Origin: Sphagnum magellanicum
Taxonomy: Eukaryota > Streptophyta > Sphagnopsida > Sphagnales > Sphagnaceae
Reading direction: 5' to 3'
NCBI GenBank assembly: GCA_021904315.1
Contig: CM038914.1
Location: 1-64,000, forward strand
Length of the DNA: 64,000 nucleotides
Part shown: in pieces, positions 46,205 to 56,728 of the stretch
Numbering within the stretch: the stretch's first letter is position 1
Layout: each line of letters begins with the position of its first letter
Notes under the pieces: generated by a model
What the model was told of the DNA's origin: nothing
The model's database searches: none
Seen by the model: only the letters and a program-made list of their open reading frames with translations
Position numbers and translations under genes: made by a program

Positions 46205-46463
46205 TCTATCATTTTTCTTATTTTTTTCAATTTGTGCTAGTATATTTTCTTTTATTCTTTTATCGTTTTCTTAACTTTGTAAGAGACATTCATTGAATAG
46301 TAATGAACAAGTATAAACAAACTTGGAGAAAGAAAATTATTTTATAAACTTTTTAAAAAAATCCTTACACAAATAGATCTACAAAAGTTATCCTGCAAAT
46401 TGTTTTCTCGAAAAAAGGAAATAATTTCTTACCAAGAGTAGGTGTAAGTATTGTAAATAAAAC
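46205..46463 (+). repeat. Diverged dispersed repeat
   Basis: Related to 12260-12440: CAATTTGTGCTAGTATATTTTC, CATTGAATAGTAATGAACAAG, then AAACTTTTTAAAAAAATCC. Function unknown. Confidence 0.65.
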
Positions 46464-46984
46464 TATACATATGATCTGGGCATTACGCCGGTAAGGTCAT
46501 AGGCTGGAGGTTGTTTGACCACCAAAAAGAGACTGTAATGCCAGGCTTTTTTACTGTAATGTCAAGCTTTTTATTTTTGATTTTTTTCACTTTTTGTTAC
46601 TTTTTTTTATTGCTTGTAACTTTTGTAAATTACTTTTTACTGTTCAAGGTTCATTGTTTATTACTTCTTTTTACTTTTTTACTGCTTGTATCTTTCATAA
46701 ATTACTTTTTACTGTTGAGAGGGGCCAGGGAAATTATTTTATTATATTTATTCACTGTTCGGGGGGAAAAAGTGCGCCTTGATTTTATTTTTTTTTATTT
46801 TTTTTACTCTTGAGGGGGAGGGGGGGTACAAGTAAATGTTTTTTTTTCCTCCTTCATTTGACATGTGGAGGGAGGAAGGGAAGGGGGTTAGTTTTTTTCT
46901 CAAAATTTTTTTTTCATTGTTTAGGGCGTAGGGTTGAGGGTGCACACCTGAATGGCAATCGGCTCGTACAATATTGAATCCCAT
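46464..46984 (+). repeat. Dispersed G/T-rich family, copy 7
   Basis: The head ACTATACATATGATCTGGGC follows AT-rich DNA. It is nearly collinear with copy 6, including the GGTGCACACCTGAATGGCAA tail and a degenerate TTTAGGGCGTAGGGTT. Confidence 0.8.
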
Positions 46985-47204
46985 ATGTGAATTTTAGTAC
47001 CAGGAGCACCCCCTTTTTGGGGAACAACGGCTCCATTCGTAACGATTGGGCCTCCCTTCTCTTACTGATTTTGCAAGGACGGTTGCAAGCTTAGTAGATG
47101 CAACATCTATCTGGTTGATTCACCGGCTTCTTGCCCATAATATCCTATTAAAATGCTTATACACCAACAGTAAGAACATTAGATTTGTTCCTCGTATGAA
47201 GATC
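46985..47204 (-). other. Probable 3' flank of the THO5-like gene
   Basis: This non-repeat segment lies on the far side of the solo LTR from the possible last codons (48201-48240, minus). With the solo LTR and one target copy removed it would join them. It may therefore be 3' untranslated or flanking sequence of that gene. A plus-strand open frame (47046-47291) crosses into the LTR and is not a gene. Confidence 0.4.
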
Positions 47205-48197
47205 ATCAGTGTCGCAACCCTAGCTTTGGGCTCGCGACCAAGGCAAAGGGAATTGCAAGGGTGCGGGCCAAAGAGGAAGCCCGGGAGTTAAGCCAAGAGG
47301 AAGCCCGGGAATCACATCACATACTCCCGGGAGTGCAAGAAAGTGCTAGGGAGTGTGAGAAAGTGTTAGAAAGTGTGAGGGAGTGAACCCTCACACTCCC
47401 AAGGCAAACTCCCACTTTGGGAGATGGAGTCCCGGTGGACTCCCGAAACTTCAGAGAGCGATTGCAGGGGTCAAACCTCAATGGATTGTGGCGTTCTTTA
47501 TATCATTAGAAAGCTCTTGAAGCGTAGATATCTAAAATGGGCTCGCATTGCTCATTTGGACATCTGAAACACAAGTTATGGCCAAAAGAAGGGTCGGGAG
47601 TCGAATTCCCGGGAGTCTGCCAGTTTTGACTCCCGACGACTACAAGTCGGGAATCGACCCGAAATACTTGGCTGCAGAGAACATGCGACATACCGTTGGA
47701 AAGGTCTCGACGAGACCTACAACTTTGCTTCAGACCGCATCGCGATCCGAGGTCTGCTCGCAAAGTTATGGGGCTCCAAAGTCCCGGGAGTCCCATTTGG
47801 CGCGATTTCGGGACTCCCACTCGGGAGTCCCGGGAAAAATAGCCATTTGGATGTAGCCTCCGTGGAGAGCTGCAGAGTATACTATAAGGGGGAAGGTGGT
47901 GGCTTCCCCCCAAGTCCGGGCCGTGGTGAGTCTTGTGTGTCCGTGTTGCCCGTGGCTCGTCCTAGCACCAAGTGTGCTCTAACTTTGCACTAACCACTTT
48001 GTGTGGGTTATGTGCAGGCCCGTGTGAGTGACTAAAGCTTGTCAACTCTTCCTAGTCCCATCCCGGAGCTCCAACCCGCCCCTCTACCCCTCAAAGGGTT
48101 GTGAGCTAGGGAGCGTGCTCCGACTCCTCCTTATTCCGTTGCTTTCTACTTGGGCTCACATTTGAGTCCATTGAGGAGTTGGGGGTGCGTCAATCAG
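47205..48197 (+). mobile_element. Solo LTR with perfect 5 bp target duplication
   Basis: The LTR runs from TGTCGCAACC (47210) to GGTGCGTCA (48192), 983 bases. It is flanked by ATCAG at 47205-47209 and 48193-48197. It shares its ends and much of its body with the 831-base 3' LTR at 53947, including AACGTAGATATC-like and GGGGGAAGGTGGTGGCTTCC segments, but is longer and diverged. It is the footprint of an older family member removed by LTR recombination. Confidence 0.92.
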
Positions 48198-48200
48198 GTG

Positions 48201-48240
48201 CTAATGAATGAACAGTGCTTTAAGTTCCTTCACCCCCATG
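48201..48240 (-). pseudogene. Possible last codons of the THO5-like gene
   Basis: On the minus strand the 40 bases left of the retroelement read MGVKELKALFIH and a TAG stop (48203-48201). They lie on the opposite side of the element from the exon broken at 54778 and would follow it in the uninterrupted gene. The junction cannot be checked because the element lost its left end. The solo LTR inserted eight bases or fewer beyond the stop. Confidence 0.45.
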
Positions 48241-48640
48241 TTTCGGGACAATTTCGGGACTCCAACTTGGGAGTCCCGGGAATTTGTGCTATTTGGATGT
48301 AGCCTCGGTGGCGAGCTGCAGAGAATATTATATGGGGGAAGGTGGTGGCTTCCCCCGAGTCCGGGCCGTGGTGAGTCTTGTGTGTCCAAGTGCCCGTGGC
48401 AAGTCCCAACACCAAAGGGTGTCCCGAATGCTAAACTAACCTCGTGGGGTTGGTTTTTGGATGCAGAATCACACAAGCTAAGCTAGTCCCTCGTCCTAGT
48501 CTAATCCCGGGGCTCCCAACTCGACCCTTTTCCCCTTTCTAGAGTTGGAAGCCGGGAGCGTGCTACCAAGTTCAACTTTCCGCAACTTGACTTTGTGAAA
48601 CCCTCAAGTGTGTTTCACCCCGTGACTTGGGAGCGCGTCA
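48241..48640 (+). repeat. 5' LTR remnant (400 bp)
   Basis: Begins abruptly at TTTCGGGACAATTTCGGG, matching the 3' LTR from 54378, and ends GGGAGCGCGTCA. The first 431 bases of a complete LTR are absent. Confidence 0.95.
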
Positions 48641-48642
48641 CG

Positions 48643-48654
48643 TGGTATCAGAGC
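48643..48654 (+). promoter_or_regulatory. Primer-binding site (initiator Met tRNA type)
   Basis: TGGTATCAGAGC two bases after the LTR end is the standard plant retroelement site complementary to the 3' end of initiator methionine tRNA. Confidence 0.95.
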
Positions 48655-48683
48655 AAGTGGTGAAGCTCACTTCTTGGGTTGGA

Positions 48684-49379
48684 ATGGCTCCCAAGAAGAA
48701 CCGTAAGCAAGCTTCCGAGACTAGGCCCGAGGAACCCGTCGAAGACCTAGTAGCCCCGCCAGAATCCATTGGGGAGGAGGAACCAAACTCCCGGGAGGAC
48801 CAAGATGAGCCCGAGGTTGGACTTCAAACTGAGGAGGAACAACGGAGCTCGGTCCTATTCACCCCGGAGCAACTTGAAGTCCTCCTCAAGATGAATAGGC
48901 CCGACTTTGGTGAGTTGGTGGCGGCCCTCAAAACGGGGACCTCCAAGGGTGAAAGGTTTCAACCGGCCAAGCTCGGGAACTTCGATGGTGCCCGAGACCG
49001 AAAAGTTGTGGATGCTTGGCTTGCCGAAATGGAGGATTACATACATGCCGCTAAGGTTGGCCGGCATTCTGCCGTGGAGCTTGCCCAATCCTACTTGAAG
49101 GGCTATGCCGCCACTTGGTGGCGGACGGTGAGGCAAGACGAGGGCAAGAACCATAGCTATATGTGGGAGTTTTTCAAGGATCGCATTGAGTCAGAATTCA
49201 TTTCGAGGAACTCCGACTACATTTCTAGGTGCAAACTCCGTGACCTTGTGAATGCCACAAATGAGAACTTGAGGCAATATGTGAGGGCTTATTCCGAACT
49301 CATGTTGGAGGTTCGACACATGCACGAGATGGACCGTGTGTGCCAATTTGTGATAGGGCTTCCAACTTGGGCCAAGTGA
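48684..49379 (+). CDS. Gag, N-terminal part, ends at in-frame TGA
   Basis: The likely start is the methionine of MAPKKNRKQA, which follows the primer-binding site by about 30 bases; the frame is open further upstream to 48627. An acidic N-terminal region precedes a retrotransposon Gag core with the motifs VDAWLAEMEDYIHA, YLKGYAATWWRTV and FVIGLPTWAK. The TGA at 49377-49379 interrupts a frame that continues directly as [14 protein letters not shown], so it is a nonsense change within gag rather than the true end. A CGA to TGA change would be the simplest origin. Confidence 0.9.
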   Translation: MAPKKNRKQASETRPEEPVEDLVAPPESIGEEEPNSREDQDEPEVGLQTEEEQRSSVLFTPEQLEVLLKMNRPDFGELVAALKTGTSKGERFQPAKLGNFDGARDRKVVDAWLAEMEDYIHAAKVGRHSAVELAQSYLKGYAATWWRTVRQDEGKNHSYMWEFFKDRIESEFISRNSDYISRCKLRDLVNATNENLRQYVRAYSELMLEVRHMHEMDRVCQFVIGLPTWAK

Positions 49380-50255
49380 AAGCTTGAGGAGAGTTGGCCC
49401 GCCTCATTGTCCGAGGCCATCACGAAAGTGGAGAACTTCTCGGATGTGGGGCGGAGTGACAAATCCGGGTTCAAGAAAGACAACAAGTTCCTTCACAAGA
49501 AACCAAGGCATGAGGGGGAATGGAACCGGGGGCAAGGTAGCCCAACCAAGGACAAGCCCAAAACATTTCAAGGCTCGGGGTTCAAACCTAAAGGAAGTTT
49601 CGTGAAGAAGGGGGCCCCTTCAAAAGGGAGCCAACCCAAGGGAGATTTTGGAGCAAAGCCCAAGGGGGCATGCTTCAATTGCAATGAAGTGGGGCACTAC
49701 TCCAAAGATTGCCCCAAATCCAAATCGGGTGTTGGGAGTTCCAAGGTACTTGCTCTCAATGCCACTTTAGCCCGAAAGGAATGCAACCGACTTATCTTCT
49801 TGAAAGGGAAGATTTCTAAGCGGGAAATTTTATGTCTTTTGGACACAGGGGCTTCTCACAACTTCATAACTCGAGAAAGCGCCGAAAGGATGGAGCTCCA
49901 CTTGGAGGAGCTCAAGGCACCCATTGAGGTGCACTTCGCGGATGGGGTTCCCCATCCAACTACATTACAAGCAAAAGAGGTGCCTCTCCAATTAGGGAAT
50001 TGGAGAGGAAAGGTGGACTTGTTGATTTCCACCTTGGGTGGAATGGATTGTGTTTTGGGAATGGAATTCATCACCCAAAACAATGTGCTCATAGAAGGGC
50101 ACAATAGATTAGTGAGGATCCCATCTAAAAGTGGGATTGTCAAGGTGAAGGCACATGAGTTGCCTTGTGTGGGTGGGCCAACCATCCACTTCATGGTGGG
50201 AAAAAGAATGCGTGGGAGGTTTTGGCATGATGTGTGTCATGCGGGTGTTGGATGA
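49380..50255 (+). CDS. Gag C-terminus and aspartic protease
   Basis: This continues the gag frame after the stop. A lysine/glycine-rich linker leads to a CCHC zinc knuckle ([14 protein letters not shown], starting 49671) that binds RNA during packaging. A retropepsin-like protease follows with the active-site [10 protein letters not shown] (DTG at 49842-49850) and the supporting MDCVLGMEF. The frame ends at TGA 50253-50255, out of register with the polymerase frame. The polymerase homology begins near 50236 ([10 protein letters not shown]), so a one-base shift lies between about 50190 and 50250. Confidence 0.9.
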   Translation, partial: KLEESWPASLSEAITKVENFSDVGRSDKSGFKKDNKFLHKKPRHEGEWNRGQGSPTKDKPKTFQGSGFKPKGSFVKKGAPSKGSQPKGDFGAKPKGACFNCNEVGHYSKDCPKSKSGVGSSKVLALNATLARKECNRLIFLKGKISKREILCLLDTGASHNFITRESAERMELHLEELKAPIEVHFADGVPHPTTLQAKEVPLQLGNWRGKVDLLISTLGGMDCVLGMEFITQNNVLIEGHNRLVRIPSKSGIVKVKAHELPCVGGPTIHFMVGKRMRGRFWHDVCHAGVG

Positions 50256-53160
50256 GTATGAGCCCGAGGAAGCCACCAAGTTGGTGACTTCCGCCAAGTG
50301 CATAAGGCGAGTTTTGGAAGAGTTCCCGGATGTGATGCCCGAAGAGTTGCTCGAAGACTTGCCCCCGAGAAGACGTGTTGATCATGCGATTGAAGTGATG
50401 CCGGGAGTGGAACCTCCCGCCAAGGCCCCATACCGAATGAGCCATGAGGAGTTGAAAGAGTTAAAGGTTCAACTCGAAGAACTCCTCGCCAAAGGTTACA
50501 TCAAACCAAGTAAGTCACCATATGGGGCACCCGTCCTTTTTGTTCACAAGAAGGATGGGACTTTGAGGATGTGTGTTGATTATAGAGCACTCAACAAGGC
50601 AACGGTGAAAAATCGGTATCCTTTACCTCGCATCGATGATCTATTTGATCGCCTCTCGGGAGCCAAGGTTTTTAGTAGAATTGATCTACGTTCGGGGTAT
50701 TACCAAATAAGGATCAAAGAAGGGGACAAAGAAAAGACCGCTTGTCGCACAAGGTATGGGTCATATGAGTTCTTGGTGATGCCCTTTGGGCTCACCAATG
50801 CACCCGCAACATTTTGCACCCTCATGAATGACATTTTCCGAGAATGGCTTGATGATTTTGTGGTCGTCTACATAGACGACATTTTGATTTATAGTAGCTC
50901 CATGGAAGAGCATGCGGACCACCTTCGCAAGGTGTTCCAAAAGCTACGAGAAAACAAGTTGTATGCGAAGCTCGAGAAGTGCGAATTTGGGGTGACGGAA
51001 GTTGACTTTTTGGGGCATAGGATAACCCAAGAGGGCTTGGTGATGGATGATCACAAGGTCAAGGCAATTTTGGATTGGGAGCCGCCCAAGTCGGTTCCCG
51101 CCTTGAGTTCCTTTTTAGGATTGGCATCCTACTACCGCAAGTTCATCAAGAACTTTGCGAAAGTGGGAGCCCCTTTGACAAACCTCTTGAAGAAGTCCGC
51201 CGTGACCTATGATTGGGATGAAGCATGCGACGAAGCCTTTGAAGCATTCAAGGGCATTTTGGTGAAGGCGCCGGTGTTGAAGTTGCCCGACTTTGACAAG
51301 GACTTTGAAATCCATTCCGACGCCTCCGACTTTGCAATTGGGGGTGTCTTAGTGCAAAAGGGAAGACCGGTGGCCTTTGAAAGCAAGAAGTTGAGTGAGA
51401 CGGAGAGAAGGTGGCCAACACACGAGAAGGAAATGTGGGCGGTCATACATTGTCTCAAGACTTGGGGCCACTACATAGGATCCAAAGATGTGGTGGTGTG
51501 GACCGACAATGTGACCTTGAAGTACTTCGCGACTCAACCCAAGTTGTCATCAAAACAACAAAGGTGGCAAGACACATTGGCCTTGTTCAATGTGGACATC
51601 CGGCACAAGCCGGGAAAGGAAAACATAGTCCTGCATGCCTTGAGCCGAAAACACCAACTTAGAGTGGTGTATGTGGGAGAGACGGAACTTCAAAAGGAAG
51701 TAAGGTTAGCAAACCGCCGGGATGCTTTTGCCAAGGAGACGAGGCAAAGCATCCAAAATGGAGCCAAGTCCCACTTCCATTTGAGAAATGGATTGTTGTG
51801 GTACAAGCAAAATAGGCTCTATGTGCCGGAAGGGAAAATTAGGGACACACTTTTGAAGGAATGTCATGATGGACCGCTTGCGGGCCATGGTGGTGCAAAG
51901 CGCACCACAACATTCCTAAAGAAGTCCTACTATTGGCCCAACTTGAAGCTTGATGCGGAGGAGTATGTGAAGACTTGTTTAACTTGTCAACAAAACCGGA
52001 CCCTCAACAAGAAGCAAGCGGGTTTGTTGCAACCTTTGCCAATTCCTCAAGGGCCGTGGGAAAGTGTGTCAATGGACTTCATGGTAAGTTTGCCCCCTTC
52101 AAAAGGGTTTGATGCCATCATGGTTGTGGTGGATCGATTTAGCAAGATGGCACACTTCATCCCCACAAAAGATGAAGCCACGGCCCAAGAGACGGGAAGG
52201 TTGTTCTTCTCCCACATTTTCAAGCATCATGGGCTCCCCAAAGACATAGTGTCGGATCGAGACCCGAAGTTTACAAGTAAGTTTTGGCGGGCCTTGTGGA
52301 AGCGAATGGGGTCGGAACTCAAGATGAGCACTTCGTTCCGCCCCCAAACAGATGGCCAAACCGAGAGGGTCAACTTGGTGATCCAACAATTCCTAAGGAA
52401 TTATGTGGCGGCGGATCAACAAGATTGGGTGGACCATTTGGAGTTAGCCGAGTTTTGTTACAATAACTCGGCACATTCCGGAACCGGGTCCACCCCATTT
52501 CAAATGGTGACGGGCAAGTCACCAATTGTGCCCATGACTTGGGCATCACAAGGACAAACTCCAAGTGATGCAAGTGAGGAAGTGCCAATGGTCACACAAC
52601 TTGATGAAGAGAGGCGGCGCCTTTGGGAGTTGGCAAAAACCAACTTGGAGAAGGCGCACAAAAGGTACAAGGATTTTGCGGACAAGTCCCGACGAGAGGT
52701 GAAATTCCAAGTGGGAGACGAGGTGTGGTTGAACATCAAGAACTTCCGGTTGCCAGAAGGTTTAAGTCATAAGTTTTTGGGCCCATATGCGGGTCCATTC
52801 AAAGTGTTGGAAAAGAAACTTTCCGACACTTATAAGTTAGAACTACCGGAAAACCTTAGAGTTCACCCCACATTTCATGTTTCCTTCTTGAAGCCGGTTG
52901 CCCGTGATGCCTCAAGGCCTAATCGAGAGCACACCTTAAGACCCCCACCGGACTTGGTTCATAATGAACCAGAGTTTGAGGTGGAGGCCGTGCTCAAATC
53001 AAGGCAACTTAGAGGTCGAGAGCGGGAATACCTAGTTAAGTGGAAAGGATACCATCCGATAGAAGCTTTTTGGGTGAATGAATCCGACATGGAACATGCC
53101 CAAGAAGCCATAGAAGAGTTCCACACTAGACCGGCAAAAAAGAAAAGACGTAGAATGTGA
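50155..53160 (+). CDS. Pol: reverse transcriptase, RNase H, integrase, chromodomain
   Basis: Residue numbers count from 50155; homology starts near residue 28. Reverse transcriptase spans about 90-270, with [33 protein letters not shown] and the catalytic YIDD at 239-242. RNase H runs about 380-500 with SDAS (D388), HEKEMWAV and WTDN. The usual last motif ADALSR reads LHALSR at 493-498, so its aspartate is replaced by histidine. Integrase has the zinc-binding [10 protein letters not shown]...CLTC and a DDE core (D641, D701, E737). A chromodomain lies at about 940-990 ([20 protein letters not shown]), followed by a basic tail. The chromodomain places it among chromoviruses, whose integrase is guided to particular chromatin. 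Confidence 0.96.
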   Translation: MSCLVWVGQPSTSWWEKECVGGFGMMCVMRVLDEYEPEEATKLVTSAKCIRRVLEEFPDVMPEELLEDLPPRRRVDHAIEVMPGVEPPAKAPYRMSHEELKELKVQLEELLAKGYIKPSKSPYGAPVLFVHKKDGTLRMCVDYRALNKATVKNRYPLPRIDDLFDRLSGAKVFSRIDLRSGYYQIRIKEGDKEKTACRTRYGSYEFLVMPFGLTNAPATFCTLMNDIFREWLDDFVVVYIDDILIYSSSMEEHADHLRKVFQKLRENKLYAKLEKCEFGVTEVDFLGHRITQEGLVMDDHKVKAILDWEPPKSVPALSSFLGLASYYRKFIKNFAKVGAPLTNLLKKSAVTYDWDEACDEAFEAFKGILVKAPVLKLPDFDKDFEIHSDASDFAIGGVLVQKGRPVAFESKKLSETERRWPTHEKEMWAVIHCLKTWGHYIGSKDVVVWTDNVTLKYFATQPKLSSKQQRWQDTLALFNVDIRHKPGKENIVLHALSRKHQLRVVYVGETELQKEVRLANRRDAFAKETRQSIQNGAKSHFHLRNGLLWYKQNRLYVPEGKIRDTLLKECHDGPLAGHGGAKRTTTFLKKSYYWPNLKLDAEEYVKTCLTCQQNRTLNKKQAGLLQPLPIPQGPWESVSMDFMVSLPPSKGFDAIMVVVDRFSKMAHFIPTKDEATAQETGRLFFSHIFKHHGLPKDIVSDRDPKFTSKFWRALWKRMGSELKMSTSFRPQTDGQTERVNLVIQQFLRNYVAADQQDWVDHLELAEFCYNNSAHSGTGSTPFQMVTGKSPIVPMTWASQGQTPSDASEEVPMVTQLDEERRRLWELAKTNLEKAHKRYKDFADKSRREVKFQVGDEVWLNIKNFRLPEGLSHKFLGPYAGPFKVLEKKLSDTYKLELPENLRVHPTFHVSFLKPVARDASRPNREHTLRPPPDLVHNEPEFEVEAVLKSRQLRGREREYLVKWKGYHPIEAFWVNESDMEHAQEAIEEFHTRPAKKKRRRM

Positions 53161-53946
53161 TGAGGACATCACCTTTCTTTTAGTGGGGGAGAATCTCACA
53201 TAAAATGTACCACATCAAGTTGCAAGTGGAATAAAGGCATTAAAACTTCCAAGAGATTGTATCATGAGAAATTTGGGTAAGGCAAATAGAGTTGTAAAGT
53301 GGCATGGGACGAATGGAACTATTCCGCGTAGGCCCAAATCAAAATCGGACTCCTCCTTGGGGTTGAGGAAACTTGGCCCCGAGAGAAGAGGCAAGCAAGG
53401 TGAGCTTGCGGGGACATGCACATGCCTTGAGGTGCATCCCGAAGGGTTGGTTGGTAGTGTGGCCAACGCGGGGAGTCATGACCCCGCTCACATACTTTAA
53501 GTGTAGTTTGGGACTTGGGTTTGGCAAGCCCAAGTGTTGCTTCTCGTACCTTGATAAGCAAACCTTTTAGTTAAGGCTTGGTTGTTGTGACCAAGGCGCG
53601 AGATAGGAAAAGGAGTCATGTCAAATAGCTTAGGTCAAGAGTAGACTTGACTTAAGTCCTCATGAGGGGAAGAAATGGGAAAAAGTTCCTCCCAAATGAG
53701 GGCTTCGTCAATTAGGCTAGTTTAGTCTTTTGACGAAACATGGGAAGAGGGTTTTCCACAAGACCCTCTTGGACTTGTCAAGAAAGTGTTGGAATCTTGG
53801 GGACGCCTAAGTTAGCTTGAGACAAGGTCCAAGCCGCAAAGAGTCGGCAAATGGCCAAGGATCCAAAATGAAGCAATTGCAATTGTGCGAAGGAAAACTC
53901 TAAGTGTCAATGAGGACATTGACCTCTTTCTTCTAGTGGGGGAGAG
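53161..53946 (+). other. Untranslated region with two polypurine tracts
   Basis: It begins just after the pol stop with GAGGACATCACCTTTCTTTT and TAGTGGGGGAGAATCTCAC. About 750 bases later GAGGACATTGACCTCTTTCT and TAGTGGGGGAGAG stand next to the real LTR start TGTCGCAACC. The first tract looks like a normal chromovirus LTR junction in which TGTCAC has decayed. The middle has no coding frame I trust. Confidence 0.7.
53934..53946 (+). promoter_or_regulatory. Polypurine tract
   Basis: AGTGGGGGAGAG immediately precedes the 3' LTR TGTCGC and would prime plus-strand DNA synthesis. Confidence 0.85.
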
Positions 53947-54777
53947 TGTCGCAACCCCACTTTGGCCAAGTGTGGGGGTGAAGCCTAACACTTGGAAAAG
54001 TTGGAGGTTGGGAGTCTTCCGGGACTCCCGAATGTTTAGAGCTCGACAGCAAGGGACAAAACACCTTGCATTGGGGTGTTCTTGGTGTCATTGGAAAGGT
54101 CTTGAAACGTAGATATCGAAAATGCCCTCGCATTGGCAATTCGGACATCTGCAGCCCAAGTTATGGGCAAAAGAAGGGCCGGGAATCAAACTGCCAGTTT
54201 GACTCCCGACCACTAAAAGTCGGGAATCGACCTCTTCCCGACGTCCGATTTGAGCGTGCGACATAGCGTTGAAAAGATCTCGACGAGCGCTACAACTTTG
54301 CTTCAGACCTCGTTGCGATCGGAGGTCAGGGCGAGAAGATATGACCTCCCAAAGTCCCGGGACTCCAACCGGGACGATTTCGGGACAATTTCGGGACTCC
54401 AACTTGGGAGTCCCGGGAATTTGTGCCATTTGGATGTAGCCTCGGTGGTGAGCTGCAGAGAATACTATATGGGGGAAGGTGGTGGCTTCCCCCGAGTCCG
54501 GGCCGTAGTGAGTCTTGTGTGTCCAAGTGCCCGTGGCAAGTCCCAACACCAAAGGGTGTCCCGAATGTTAAACTAACCTCGTGGGGTTGGTTTTTGGATG
54601 CAGAATCACACAAGCTAAGCTAGTCCCTCGTCCTAGTCTAATCCCGGGGCTCCCAACTCGACCCTTTTCCCCTTTCTAGAGTTGGAAACCGGGAGCGTGC
54701 TACCAAGTTCAACTTTCCGCAACTTGACTTTGTGAAACCCTCAAGTGTGTTTCACCCCGTGACTTGGGAGCGCGTCA
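53947..54777 (+). repeat. 3' LTR (831 bp, complete)
   Basis: Runs from TGTCGCAACCCC to GCGCGTCA, with TG/CA ends. A possible TATA-like CTATAT lies at about 54465. The next base (54778) is host gene sequence. Confidence 0.95.
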
Positions 54778-54896
54778 TCTTGGAACTACCCTTTGCCCCT
54801 CTACGTTTGGGCAACCCTTTTGGTGGAACAGTGTCATCATTTCCATGGCGGTTATCATTGCCAAGGTCTCTATGCCGGTTTTCAAAATCCTTTTGC
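54778..54896 (-). CDS. Exon truncated by the chromovirus
   Basis: The acceptor TATATCAG is followed by a frame that completes the split arginine codon of the previous exon: QKDFENRHRDLGNDNRHG, then PKGLPKRRGAKGSSK. It stops at the 3' LTR edge (54777). The basic tail suggests a C-terminal region. Confidence 0.65.
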
Positions 54897-55024
54897 CTGA
54901 TATAAAGGAGTGCACAACATTCAACGGAATTTTTGAATAAGAGGAGCAGCATAACAAAACATCCACAAAACATAAAACCCATTGCCAAAACTGGGACTCA
55001 GTGCATAATGGTCGGGTTGTGTAC

Positions 55025-55295
55025 CTCTCTTGGTGTGATGAGGATAGCACCTCATTGTCAACGGCTGTAATGCAAGGTGGTTGACCTAGTACAGGTTGGG
55101 CAGCCAGCTCCACGCGCAGGACACAATCTTCCTCTTAGCATGTTACTAATGTTGAGCTCAGGTTGACTAAGTGAAACAACTTTGAGAAGTCATAAAGGCT
55201 TGCAGGGTCTGGTACGTCTGTCGACTCAATGTCTGCCAAGTCTTCGAAGTCACCCTCCGGGGTTTCCTGCGTTGTCTCCTGGAAGAATCTTTCTT
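55025..55295 (-). CDS. Probable exon with in-frame stop
   Basis: The acceptor is TTATATTAG and the donor CAAGAGAG|GTACAC. Apart from one TAA at 55137-55135 the whole 271 bases are open, reading EERFFQETTQETPEGDFEDL and ASLYDFSKLFHLVNLSS before the stop and EEDCVLRVELAAQ after it. The end phase joins exactly to the next exon. The acidic, serine-rich composition is typical of a linker. I assign it to the THO5-like gene by position only. Confidence 0.6.
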
Positions 55296-56025
55296 CTAAT
55301 ATAAGAATTAAAATACAAAATCTATCATCAACAAAATGCTATCACCTGGCGGAATACCCAATGAAATAGGGTAATGAGAGACAATCAAGCACAAATCTCT
55401 TTGGGGTCTCAAGTACACCTACAAAATTAGTTTTGAGGCTCCAAGTAAGCACTTTGGAAAAATAGCAATCATCAGACGATGGATTCAACAAGCGCAAATG
55501 TATTTTTCTCACGGGTCAGTCATTGAAATAAGATCTCTGATCGTGGTGAACGAAACTTATGTCTAATAGCTTCATGCTCCACACTGAAAATGGCCCAGAG
55601 ACACAAAATCTTATAAATATCAGTGGAGCGAAAGATCTAAAACAAACTATTGTGCACTTCGAGGAGAAAAGATGGCATAAAAGTCTACAAATCTATGAAG
55701 CAGATCATACAATAAGTCTTACAAATGTGCAGGGTTCCAACCCAAATTTTATAACCAGACAGGGCAAATTGTGAACAACACATCAATGCAATTCTATTAC
55801 AGATTATTCTGAAAAGTCAAGCTGCTGCTAACGGTATCAAAAAACTGGTGCATGTTTTTTTTTTCCAGCATTGAGTCCAAAGAATGAACTTTTCAGTTAA
55901 CAGCTAGTCAAAATGAATGCCTCTATACTGTATAACAGAAGGATATGCAAAGGTAATGGGACCTGGGCAAGATGATCCAACATAGTATCATCTTCCCAAT
56001 AATTTCACAAGCGCATGTATTTTAC

Positions 56026-56165
56026 CTCTGGTTGAGAGACATTTTCAGGATTTCATGAAACACAGAGGTGAATTTCTCAAGCAAATTGTTGTTTTTTATG
56101 AGCTCCATCACTGTTGGAGCAACATCGAATAACTGCACCATCACCGTCGGCCAACCACACAGTCC
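56026..56165 (-). CDS. Possible exon, unassigned
   Basis: The frame GLCGWPTVMVQLFDVAP then NNNLLEKFTSVFHEIL ends at a good donor (CCAGAG|GTAAAATA). It does not match THO5, and its end phase does not fit the exon starting at 55295. It could belong to another gene or be fortuitous. Confidence 0.35.
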
Positions 56166-56728
56166 CTCGATGAATAAAATTGGAATACAAATGGAACAGA
56201 TATATCCATGTAAGAATTCAAAACTCGCCATAGTTCCAATTAGAATCACAGAAAAGAATAAGTGATATGACCTACATATGAAGTTAATTAGATTTCCAGG
56301 CCAGACCAAACCAGGCATTAGTAAAAGAAATGAAGTAAAAATCTAATTCACACTGAAATAACGAACAAATTAATGATCTAAACAAGCAACAGGACAGTGG
56401 CCATCGATAGTAACTAACATCTATGAGTGTGACCAACTACCCGAGTCCACGGGCTCCAGACATATTGAGTTTTTGTTGAAGTGCAGAAGTAACAAGAGGA
56501 TGAAGAGATGATGTCAGCTTGCATGCCAAGCACATGGGGAAGAAGGCCACAAAAGAAAAGAAGGAAGAAAAAGGAAACCAGAACAAGGGAAGTACATGTG
56601 GTGGTGGCGGTAAAACTTTTCAGCAAACAGAGGATTCCAAGAAGTTAGCAACTAGTTCCTAGGAAAGAAAATCATACTCTGGCCCTCCAGTAGCCAGTCC
56701 TGATGTTGGCACGGGAGAAACAACCTAC

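Larger units (their letters stand above)
48241..54777 (+). mobile_element. Ty3/gypsy chromovirus, 5' LTR truncated
   Basis: The element has a 400-base remnant of the 5' LTR (48241-48640), a primer-binding site, gag-protease-polymerase coding sequence with a C-terminal chromodomain, a polypurine tract and a full 831-base 3' LTR (53947-54777). The 5' LTR remnant aligns without gaps to the last 400 bases of the 3' LTR with six differences, all transitions, so the insertion is fairly young. One stop (49377) and one frameshift (about 50200-50250) break the reading frame. The left target duplication went with the missing 431 bases of LTR. It lies in the 3' part of a THO5-like gene. Confidence 0.95.

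Noticed and set aside
45052..46984. Possible terminal inverted repeat ACATATG...CATATGT for the dispersed G/T-rich family
   Set aside because: The right-hand CATATGT belongs to the neighbouring repeat family, which begins the same way at 59870. Only seven bases match and no target duplication was seen.
47046..47291. 81-codon plus-strand open frame
   Set aside because: It crosses the solo LTR boundary at 47210, so it cannot predate the insertion.
49377..49379. Programmed stop read-through in gag
   Set aside because: Plant chromoviruses usually have one open frame, and there is no visible read-through context; a single C to T change explains it better.
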